Shown: positions 1-5,248 of the stretch, piece by piece
Position numbering within the stretch: position 1 is the first letter of the stretch
Layout: every line of letters begins with the position of its first letter
Origin: Rhizobium leguminosarum
GTDB lineage: Bacteria > Pseudomonadota > Alphaproteobacteria > Rhizobiales > Rhizobiaceae
Reading direction: 5' to 3'
NCBI RefSeq assembly: GCF_001652265.1
Contig: NZ_LWBS01000020.1
Coordinates: 1 to 8,928 of the forward strand
Length of the DNA: 8,928 nt
Made by a program: the position numbers and the translations under genes
The notes under the pieces: generated by a model
The model's database searches: none
The model's input: the letters and a program-made list of their open reading frames with translations, nothing else
Told to the model about the DNA's origin: nothing

Positions 1-2
1 CA

Positions 3-356
3 GCGAAGCGCGTGCTGGTGGCGTTAATGAAGCGCTATGGCTTTGCTCCCAAACGGATCATCACCGATAAGCTCCGCTCCTACGGTGCAGCAAAGGCGGA
101 AGTGGCACCCGGCCTTGACCATTGGTCGCACAAGGGTCTCAATAATCGGGCCGAGAACAGCCATCTGCCGTTTCGAAAACGGGAACGAACCATGCAAGGC
201 CACCGGTCACCAGGCACGTTGCAACGGTTCGTCTCCATGCACTCAGCGACCCGCAATTGCTTTTCAGTTCCGTCCCGTCGCCGCGCCGCGCAAACAATTC
301 GCTACCATCGGCTCGAAGCTTTCGATGCATGGAAAATTGCGGCCTGTGTCGCCTGA
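3..356 (+). CDS. IS6-family DDE transposase, C-terminal fragment (runs off left edge)
   Basis: This is the catalytic C-terminal part of an IS6/IS26/IS240-type transposase, which moves its element by a DDE-type strand-transfer reaction. Two conserved blocks are visible. ITDKLRSYGAA carries the second catalytic Asp (codon 66-68). NNRAENSHLPFRKRER carries the catalytic Glu (codon 153-155). The spacing of about 28 residues between them, and the following TLQRFVSMHSATRN segment, fit the family. The frame is open at the window edge, so the true start, the HTH domain and the first Asp are missing. A GTG at 12 is only an internal codon. The protein ends in WKIAACVA, similar to the end of the second IS transposase at the right edge. 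No frameshift is visible in this part. Confidence 0.82.
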   Translation, partial: AKRVLVALMKRYGFAPKRIITDKLRSYGAAKAEVAPGLDHWSHKGLNNRAENSHLPFRKRERTMQGHRSPGTLQRFVSMHSATRNCFSVPSRRRAAQTIRYHRLEAFDAWKIAACVA

Positions 357-390
357 ATATCCACGAGCCGCTGACCTTTCCAGCCAGAGA

Positions 391-409
391 AACTTAACGT
401 GACAACACC
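391..409. repeat. Probable right terminal inverted repeat of the left IS
   Basis: The sequence AACTTAACGTGACAACACC closes the left element 35 nt after the transposase stop. Its reverse complement begins GGTGTTGTC, of the general form seen at IS6-family ends. The partner repeat is outside the window, so the assignment rests on position and resemblance only. Confidence 0.5.
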
Positions 410-499
410 GTGTCCAGCGATGGCCGCTTCTGCGGCCCTTTAAAAAGTTTGCGACAAAACCTTCCCGCGTCACACCAGGGAGATGCGCTTGCACGGGCA

Positions 500-712
500 C
501 CTCCCGGCCGGATTGGGCTGGTCGCAGACCTCACAAACCCGATGTGGGAACATCTGGTCGTAGACCCGCGCTACCGCTGTTTGATCCCGATCACGCATTT
601 TGCAAATCCTGAAGGTGTCCCTGGGCTTAAGACCCGGGCTTGGTTCTCGGTCAACGACGAACCCGTTGTCGCTTGGGCGGGATTCTGCCGCAACAACGCC
701 ACGGTACCCTAG
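500..712 (+). pseudogene. SOS-response-associated peptidase (SRAP/YedK-like) fragment
   Basis: The frame encodes a stretch typical of the SRAP (YedK/HMCES) family, which covalently protects abasic sites in single-stranded DNA. Recognisable parts are TNPMWEHLVVDPRYRCLIPI, then THFANPEG, KTRAWFSV and EPVVAWAGF, matching the family's middle region with the usual RCLxPxTxFAEP and WFS...WAGxWR pattern. The catalytic Cys2 region at the N-terminus is absent, because upstream sequence runs into the IS terminus. The active-site His region is also absent, because the frame stops at TAG 710-712 shortly after WAGF. Translating other frames downstream did not recover the rest. The gene is therefore a dead internal fragment. 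The frame is open from a GTG at 410 that overlaps the IS end, but residues before about 500 are not SRAP-like. It probably marks an old rearrangement next to the IS. Confidence 0.65.
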
Positions 713-750
713 CGCGCGCCCTGTAAACGCTGCGTAAATGGCGCCCGCGG

Positions 751-774
751 ACTCATATTCATTCGAATATGGGT
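751..774. repeat. Inverted repeat (10-bp arms, 4-nt spacer)
   Basis: CATATTC at 754-760 and GAATATG at 765-771 are perfect complements around ATTC. The pairing extends outward through one T-G wobble to the outer A-T pair at 751/774. It is not followed by a T-run, so a terminator is unlikely. A regulator-binding palindrome or a relic of rearrangement is possible. Confidence 0.6.
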
Positions 775-789
775 AAACGGATTGTTCGA

Positions 790-808
790 AAGCGCCAGTC
801 CGGCGCTT
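790..808. repeat. Short hairpin (7-bp perfect stem)
   Basis: AAGCGCC at 790-796 and GGCGCTT at 802-808 pair perfectly around AGTCC. No T-tract follows, so it is a poor intrinsic terminator. The left arm overlaps TCGAAAGC (786-793), which equals the core of the rhizobial tts box as I recall it, but the flanks do not fit the rest of that motif. Confidence 0.5.
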
Positions 809-1017
809 CACTCTTGAAAAGGCGGATGCCTCCGTCGTTCTTGACGGGAAAGCCCTCGCTCGGGCTGGCGAAGCGCGCCCGGAACTCCGAAACAAGAAAA
901 TGATGTCTTCTGAAAGCAAACGCAAAGACAATATTGGCGCGCTTTGCGGATATAAGTTTCGCTTTTTGGATTAAAAGTATCTTATTGCTGTAATCGTCAA
1001 GCAGGAATCCATTTTTT

Positions 1018-1090
1018 TATACAGATAGAATGAGAGGATGCCTCATAAGTACTGCGTGCTTTTCCGTGTGTTTCAGTTATCTGTGATAAT
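1018..1090 (+). promoter_or_regulatory. Candidate promoter region of the T3SS operon (weak tts-box-like site plus extended -10)
   Basis: An extended -10 motif, TG-T-GATAAT (1082-1090), lies about 80 nt upstream of the first gene; the -35 hexamer 17 nt further up is poor. A poor -35 is what an activator-dependent promoter would show. Upstream, 1018-1047 contains CAG and ends in CCTCATA, in the register expected for the 5' CAG and 3' CCTCNTA parts of the TtsI-bound tts box, but the central TCGAAAGC block is not conserved. The element is a candidate only. A second, weaker sigma-70-like pair (TTGGAT at 966-971, TGTAAT at 989-994, spacing 17) is also present. Confidence 0.25.
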
Positions 1091-1167
1091 TAGTGAATTG
1101 AGACCATGATTTTGGCGAAATATTACCTGGATCAGCATTGATCAGCTCTTCCAGACGGAGAATGTGC

Positions 1168-1416
1168 ATGGCGATTGAAGCGGTAACACCAAATCCGGCC
1201 ACGGTTCCAACCGCACCTGCGGATGCGCCCAGCTCCACGGCGTCAAACACCAGCGCCAGCGACGCGATGAAGAAGGTTGATCCCAATAGCGAGAAAGAGG
1301 TCCTGAATGCTGCGGTCGAAGCGTTCTTGCCGAGCATGGTTTCCAACACGCTGATGCTCAACAACACGCTTTTCAACTTTGCGAAGGACGCCATCGCCGA
1401 GGGCGATCAGGAATAG
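1168..1416 (+). CDS. Small T3SS-associated protein, candidate needle/pilin subunit (82 aa)
   Basis: The protein has two parts. Residues 2-32 are rich in Ala, Pro, Ser and Thr and almost uncharged, as in many type III secreted proteins. Residues 40-78 are predicted helical, including the stretch from VEAFLPSM to FAKDAIAEG, and contain no cysteine. Length (about 80 aa) and position suit a needle/pilin gene: Ysc and Hrp clusters place the needle or pilin gene shortly upstream of the SctI-SctJ-SctK-SctL genes. I do not see a diagnostic YscF motif, so the function is inferred from synteny and composition only. Another small secreted protein (NopA- or NopC-like) is equally possible. The start at ATG 1168 is chosen because GGAG (1157-1160) lies 7 nt upstream; the in-frame ATG at 1162 is too close to it. 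It is the first gene of the presumed operon, 57 nt before nolB. Confidence 0.6.
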   Translation: MAIEAVTPNPATVPTAPADAPSSTASNTSASDAMKKVDPNSEKEVLNAAVEAFLPSMVSNTLMLNNTLFNFAKDAIAEGDQE

Positions 1417-1473
1417 TCCTCGGGCCTCGCTTTCACTGACCAAGCGGATTGTGTCGCGTACAAGGAATTTCCG

Positions 1474-1941
1474 ATGAGTGGTGATGCCCTTCCCAGAGGT
1501 GCCTTTGTTCCTCCTACCGATGTGGTCGGGTCCGGAGCGCCCTTGCAGACGGTGGAGACCGTTTCCCTCCGGATCGGTACGGATCGGGAGAGCCTTCAAG
1601 TCGAGCAGCCGGTCTCGCCTGGTATACAGTTGCGCAAGATCATGCCGGGCAGCGAGGCCGCCCCGGCATTCGATCCCGCGCCGATCGAGACGAAGACTTC
1701 GAGTTTCCTCGATCGCATTACCTCTTTCATCATGCCGAAGGGTACAGCGCCCGAAACGCCATTGGTGCGGTTTGTCGAGAAACCGGGCCAGACCAGTGAC
1801 CACCCGGCGAAGACGGAGAAGCTGGAGAGCGCCATCGACAGGCTGGAAAAGTCTCAGCAATTCGCTACCGGTACGACGCTCATCTCCTCTCTCACGCAAT
1901 CTGTCATGTCGTCGTCCAAGCGGCTGACGCAAGGCCAATGA
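1474..1941 (+). CDS. nolB: NolB (NopB), T3SS inner-rod/pilus-associated protein, SctI-like
   Basis: The 155-residue product has the length and position of rhizobial NolB, encoded immediately upstream of rhcJ; NolB of S. fredii (also called NopB) is exported and associated with T3 surface appendages. The first 110 residues are Pro/Ser/Thr-rich and mostly disordered, with a short SSFLDRITSFIMP segment (76-88). The last 40 residues form an amphipathic helix (KLESAIDRLEKS, then TTLISSLTQSVMSSSKRLTQ), the kind of C-terminal helix found in SctI inner-rod proteins. A good ribosome-binding site AAGGA (1462-1466) precedes ATG 1474. Its stop overlaps the rhcJ start as ATGA. Assignment depends on synteny and overall character; the sequence is divergent. 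Confidence 0.72.
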   Translation: MSGDALPRGAFVPPTDVVGSGAPLQTVETVSLRIGTDRESLQVEQPVSPGIQLRKIMPGSEAAPAFDPAPIETKTSSFLDRITSFIMPKGTAPETPLVRFVEKPGQTSDHPAKTEKLESAIDRLEKSQQFATGTTLISSLTQSVMSSSKRLTQGQ

Positions 1942-2759
1942 GTGATTTGACCGTGGTGATGCCCTTTGCGCTTTCATCGTTATTGCTGCGTCGCGCGGCG
2001 GGAATCCTCTCCGTTCTCGTCTGTGCTGCCTTCCTGTCGGCCTGCAGTGAGGATGTCCTGAGCGGCCTTGATCAGCGGGACGCGCGCGATGCGCAAGTGC
2101 TCCTGGAGCGTGACGGCATCCGCGCCACGGTAACGGGCGAGAAGGGTGACGTCTTCAAGATCGCCGTTGATGAAACCGATCACGCTCGGGCAATCGAGCT
2201 GCTCTCCGACGCCGGTTTGCCGCGCCTGCCGCATCGCACGATGGCGGACCTGTTTCCCGGGGACGGATTTCTGGTCACGCCGCTCGAGCAGAAGGCCAGG
2301 ATGACCTATGCGGTCGAGCAGCAGCTTGGCGAGACGCTATCGGCATTGGATGGTGTCGCCGCCGCCCGCGTGCATATCGTGCTTCCGGAAGACAATGGGC
2401 GGGGTCTCATCAAGGAAAAGGCGCGTGCCTCGGCGCTGCTACAATATCGTCCGGGTGCCAATCTGGTTGATATCGAGATGAAGAGCCGGTCCTTGCTGCT
2501 CAACAGCGTTCCGGGTCTCGCCTACGAAGATGTATCGGTGGTGGTCAGCCCCTGGTCGGAGATCGGCTCTCTCGCTGGAGCCGCGCCCGCCGGCGCAGCC
2601 GAACCCAAGCAGTTGCCCGCCGCGCAGGTCGCGATCGCAACTGCAACGCACGGGCTGGCCTCCTTTCTGGATTATCGCACTCTTTCGATCGTAGGCTCAG
2701 CCTTGCTGGCGATTGCCGCCAGTCTCATTCTTCTCCTCCCGCGACGGAAGGAAAGCTGA
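1938..2759 (+). CDS. rhcJ: RhcJ/NolT, inner-membrane ring lipoprotein (SctJ, YscJ/FliF family)
   Basis: This 273-residue lipoprotein forms the inner ring of the T3SS basal body. A signal peptide ends at the lipobox LSAC with Cys36 as the predicted lipidation site. Two ring-building domains follow. The first covers about 37-100 (SGLDQRDARDAQVLLERDGI and the ELLSDAGLPR segment). The second covers about 115-205, with the family signatures ARVHIVLPE (143-151) and ASALLQY (164-170). A C-terminal transmembrane helix (about 249-267) ends in basic PRRKES. Start ATG 1938 overlaps the nolB stop (ATGA); an in-frame ATG at 1959 would give a more ordinary signal peptide and cannot be excluded. The stop overlaps the nolU start by 1 nt. 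Length and domain order are normal, and no damage is visible. Confidence 0.95.
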   Translation: MSDLTVVMPFALSSLLLRRAAGILSVLVCAAFLSACSEDVLSGLDQRDARDAQVLLERDGIRATVTGEKGDVFKIAVDETDHARAIELLSDAGLPRLPHRTMADLFPGDGFLVTPLEQKARMTYAVEQQLGETLSALDGVAAARVHIVLPEDNGRGLIKEKARASALLQYRPGANLVDIEMKSRSLLLNSVPGLAYEDVSVVVSPWSEIGSLAGAAPAGAAEPKQLPAAQVAIATATHGLASFLDYRTLSIVGSALLAIAASLILLLPRRKES

Positions 2760-3376
2760 TGACGCGGGCGGGCAGCCATGGCGAACAGGCAGCGCTTGAG
2801 GATGTGGCGGTTCGCCGGGCCGCACTCGCCGGAGCTGGCTGTGGAGCAGGGTGGTTGAGCGAAATCGATGCCGACCTTCTGCGCCATCTGGATGCGACAC
2901 CGCGGCTGCAGTCACGCCTATTTCATGCACGCGCCGAGACCGGTGGCGATCCCGCCTGTCTGCCGGTCGAAGCCGGTCATCTGCTGACGCTTTCGCCGCG
3001 AATGCAGCGAGAGGCAGCGTTGTCAGTAGGCCTGACCTATCACCTCGCCGCCGCCGGTCCTGTGCTGAGCAAGGACAAAGTGGCGGCGCTGACCGCCATC
3101 TTCGGGGAGGATGCTCTGGTATTCGCCTGCGGCCACGCTCATCTGTCCCCGTCGGCACCCACCTTGCCCGGTTTCGAGGACGAGGAGGTCCGGCGGCTTG
3201 CCGAAGCGGATGGCTGGGCCATTCTCGGTTTCTGGCTCGCCGACAACGGGTTGGCGCCGATCTGGCTTAGTGAATGGGAAAGCCGGCGGGACGGTGGCTC
3301 GATATCGCTGATCCGCTCCGCCGCACTTGCCATCGGCAAGGCCGTTGCGATTGCTCAATGGGAGAGCCGGCGGTGA
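2759..3376 (+). CDS. nolU: NolU, T3SS sorting-platform accessory protein (SctK)
   Basis: The 205-residue protein sits between the SctJ and SctL genes, the fixed position of NolU/SctK in rhizobia. SctK proteins are cytoplasmic and link SctQ pods to the inner ring. It has no signal peptide or membrane helix. It shows alternating helical stretches such as LSPRMQREAALSVGLTYHLA (78-97) and RRLAEADGWAILGFW (145-159). SctK is poorly conserved, so the call leans on order, size and composition. The start overlaps the rhcJ stop as TGATG. The stop overlaps the nolV GTG. Oddly, the pentapeptide WESRR occurs twice (173-177 and at the extreme C-terminus, 201-205), encoded by a nearly identical 17-nt direct repeat. 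Confidence 0.8.
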   Translation: MTRAGSHGEQAALEDVAVRRAALAGAGCGAGWLSEIDADLLRHLDATPRLQSRLFHARAETGGDPACLPVEAGHLLTLSPRMQREAALSVGLTYHLAAAGPVLSKDKVAALTAIFGEDALVFACGHAHLSPSAPTLPGFEDEEVRRLAEADGWAILGFWLADNGLAPIWLSEWESRRDGGSISLIRSAALAIGKAVAIAQWESRR

Positions 3377-3936
3377 CATCAGCCCCCTTTAGTCAACGGC
3401 GGATCATACCAGCGGCCGAGTTCGGGCAGATCAGCGATGCCGCCGATCTCGTCGCTGCCGCCCTTCAGTCCGCGGCGGACATGCATGTAAAGGCGGAAGA
3501 CGAGCGGCAGGAAGCGCGGCGATCCGGCTATCAGGACGGATTTGCAGACGGTTTGCGCAAGGCTTCCGAGGCTCTTACCGAAGCTACCGGCAAGGCCGAG
3601 AGGGAGCTGGGTGACCTGAACCACTGGATTGGCCAGGTCGTGCTGAAGGCTGTAGCGCAGATCGTCGGCTCCATGGATATGGATGATCGCATTCGCCGGA
3701 TCATCACCCGGGCGATTGCCGACACGGCCGCGACGCAGACGGTCAGTCTTTACGTGCCGCCGGAAGACGAAGGGTTGGTGCGCCGTGCCGCCGAAGGGCT
3801 GAACCATTCGTTCGATATCCTCGTCGACCCCCTGTTGTCCGGACAGGAGATGGTGATGGAGACATCGACAAGCCGTGCCCATATTGGCATGCGCGAACAG
3901 ATCGCCGCGCTCGTGGAGGCCGCGGGCCGTGGTTGA
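3373..3936 (+). CDS. nolV: NolV, ATPase stator protein (SctL, FliH/HrpE family)
   Basis: SctL binds and controls the RhcN ATPase and ties it to the RhcQ pods; it resembles the peripheral stalk of F/V-type ATPases. The 187-residue product has a helical, coiled-coil-prone N-terminal half (about 20-80) containing the FliH-type glycine pattern GYQDGFADG (52-60). A C-terminal globular part follows, with VSLYVPPEDEGLVRRAA and ILVDPLLSGQEMVMET, typical of SctL/FliH. Start choice: GTG 3373 overlaps the nolU stop and has GGGAGAG about 7 nt upstream. ATG 3358 (192 aa) is a reasonable alternative; ATG 3274 would overlap nolU by about 100 nt and is unlikely. The stop lies within the start region of rhcN (8-nt overlap). 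Confidence 0.88.
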   Translation: MTSAPFSQRRIIPAAEFGQISDAADLVAAALQSAADMHVKAEDERQEARRSGYQDGFADGLRKASEALTEATGKAERELGDLNHWIGQVVLKAVAQIVGSMDMDDRIRRIITRAIADTAATQTVSLYVPPEDEGLVRRAAEGLNHSFDILVDPLLSGQEMVMETSTSRAHIGMREQIAALVEAAGRG

Positions 3937-5248
3937 AGCGCTGGCGAGACTGGAAAAGGCGATCGACCAGACGCGGACGCGACGCGCGAGTGGCCGGGTC
4001 ACAGGCGTCTCCGGTCTGCTGGTGCGCGCGAATGTTCCAGCCGTGCGTATCGGCGAACTCTGCGAGCTCCGCGAGCCGGGAACGGATGAAGTCCGCTTTG
4101 CCGATGTCGTCGGTATTGAGGGGGAAACGGCGCTGTTGTCGCTGCATGGGACGACACGCGGCATATCGGTCCGCACCGAAGTCATCCCGACAGGGCGCGA
4201 ACCGGTGATCGTGGTCGGAGACTTCCTGCTCGGTGCCGTCATCGACGCCCATGGCAATATCATCCGCAAGGCCGAGGGCGTGGCGGGCCGGGCGGATAAA
4301 ACCAACCAACCACTCTACGCGCCACCGCCAGCGCCTCTCACGCGCCGCCCGGTCGCTCGGCATCTGCCCGTCGGGATCCCGGCCATAGATGGGCTTCTGA
4401 CCTGCGGCGAGGGCCAGCGGATCGGCATTTTCGGCCCGCCGGGCGCCGGAAAATCGACGCTGGTTTCCGACATCGTCAAGAATGTGGACGCCGATGTCGT
4501 CGTCTGTGCGCTGGTCGGCGAGCGTGGCCGCGAAATCGGGGAGTTCGTCGAGCTCGTCATGCCTGCCGGGGCGCGATCAAACGCCGTGCTGGTCACGGCG
4601 ACGTCCGAGCGACCGGCGCTTGAACGCTTCAAAGCCGTGCTGACCGCCACGGCGATTGCCGAGCATTTTCGGGACCGGGGCAAGCGCGTCGTCCTCGTGG
4701 TCGATAGTGTCACACGCCTGGCGCGGGCACTGCGTGAGATTGGACTGGCGGCGGGCGAGCCACCGGTGCGGCGCGGTTTTCCACCCTCGGTCTTTGCGCT
4801 CCTGCCGCAGATCTTCGAGCGCGCCGGCAATAGCACCGAGGGTACGATGACGGCTTTCTACACGGTTCTCGTCGAGGGCGAGGAGAGGACGGATCCTATC
4901 GCCGAGGAAACCCGTGCCCTTCTCGACGGCCATATCGTTCTTTCCGACAGGATCGCCCAGGCGGGGCAATTTCCGGCAATCGACATATTGGCAAGCAGAA
5001 GCCGGACGATGAATGCCGTGGTGACGGAAACACATCGGCGGGCGTCCGACCGGTTGCGCTCGATGCTGGCGCTCTACAAGGAGGTCGAGCTTCTCATTCG
5101 TGTCGGCGAATATCAGGAGGGGCGCGATGCGGTGATCGATGAAGCTGTACGCAAGCGAGCTCAGATCGGGAATTTTCTTTTCGGCGGGCACGCGAAAGCG
5201 CTGTCCTTCGAAGAAACCGTCGCCAGGCTGCTGGAACTGGCCCGATGA
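3929..5248 (+). CDS. rhcN: RhcN, T3SS ATPase (SctN, FliI/HrcN family)
   Basis: RhcN is the hexameric cytoplasmic ATPase that strips chaperones from substrates and helps unfold them for export. The 439-residue product has the usual length. The N-terminal beta-barrel includes SGRVTGVSGLLVRANVP (21-37). The nucleotide-binding domain has Walker A GPPGAGKST (169-177), the family motif GERGREIGEF (197-206), and Walker B VVLVVDSVTRLARALREIGL (254-273). LAAGEPP, RRGFPPSVFALLP, TAFYTVLVEGEE and DETRALLDGHIVLS-type blocks follow. The C-terminal helical domain starts after FPAIDILASRSRTM. Start: GTG 3929 with GGAGG (3915-3919) at 9 nt is preferred; ATG 3875 would add 18 residues that are only a shadow of NolV. 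Its stop overlaps rhcQ (ATGA). The FliJ/SctO-like gene that follows rhcN in NGR234-type clusters is absent. Confidence 0.96.
   Translation: MVEALARLEKAIDQTRTRRASGRVTGVSGLLVRANVPAVRIGELCELREPGTDEVRFADVVGIEGETALLSLHGTTRGISVRTEVIPTGREPVIVVGDFLLGAVIDAHGNIIRKAEGVAGRADKTNQPLYAPPPAPLTRRPVARHLPVGIPAIDGLLTCGEGQRIGIFGPPGAGKSTLVSDIVKNVDADVVVCALVGERGREIGEFVELVMPAGARSNAVLVTATSERPALERFKAVLTATAIAEHFRDRGKRVVLVVDSVTRLARALREIGLAAGEPPVRRGFPPSVFALLPQIFERAGNSTEGTMTAFYTVLVEGEERTDPIAEETRALLDGHIVLSDRIAQAGQFPAIDILASRSRTMNAVVTETHRRASDRLRSMLALYKEVELLIRVGEYQEGRDAVIDEAVRKRAQIGNFLFGGHAKALSFEETVARLLELAR

Larger units (their letters stand above)
1..409 (+). mobile_element. IS6-family insertion sequence, right part (partial)
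   Basis: The 3' portion of an insertion sequence enters from the left edge. It consists of the transposase C-terminus (stop at 354-356), about 50 nt of non-coding end, and a probable terminal inverted repeat at about 391-409. Read inward from the element's end, the terminus is GGTGTTGTCACGTTAAGTT, which resembles the GGNNNTGT-type ends of IS6-family elements. The left end and any target duplication lie outside the window, so the element's full length and integrity cannot be judged. The family rests on the transposase (see that entry). The exact outer boundary is inferred from the terminus and from the start of unrelated SRAP-like sequence beyond it. Confidence 0.7.
713..1167. other. Intergenic region with promoter-like AT-rich half; no confident gene
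   Basis: No convincing gene lies in these 455 nt. The left half (713-970) is GC-rich. It holds two short inverted repeats (751-774 and 790-808) and a start-less open stretch at 777-974 of unknown origin. The right half (about 960-1160) is AT-rich and lies upstream of the whole T3SS operon, so it is the natural place for its promoter. The minus-strand open frame that spans 470-931 runs antisense to the SRAP fragment and resembles nothing I recognise. Confidence 0.6.

Noticed and set aside
790..808. Rho-independent terminator
   Set aside because: The stem is only 7 bp and is followed by CACTCTTG, not a T-run.
470..931. Minus-strand open frame of 153 codons
   Set aside because: It runs antisense to the SRAP fragment, has no recognisable domain, and crosses the inverted repeats; it is best explained as a shadow of GC-rich sequence.
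1005..1030. nod-box-like AATCCATTTTTTTATACAG
   Set aside because: The ATC/GAT half-sites are not at nod-box spacing and the downstream conserved blocks are missing.
1243..1977. Minus-strand open frame of 244 codons opposite nolB
   Set aside because: It is arginine-rich, low in recognisable motifs, and antisense to two well-placed T3SS genes with good ribosome-binding sites.
3274..3372. Longer nolV starting at ATG 3274
   Set aside because: It would overlap nolU by about 100 nt, and the added residues are not SctL-like; starts at 3358 or 3373 fit the operon spacing.
3875..3928. Longer rhcN starting at ATG 3875
   Set aside because: The extra 18 residues overlap the nolV C-terminus in another frame and resemble no SctN N-terminus; GTG 3929 has a strong GGAGG at the right distance.
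3379..4305. Minus-strand open frame of 308 codons opposite nolV and rhcN
   Set aside because: It is fully antisense to two genes with clear family motifs; composition is that of a shadow frame.
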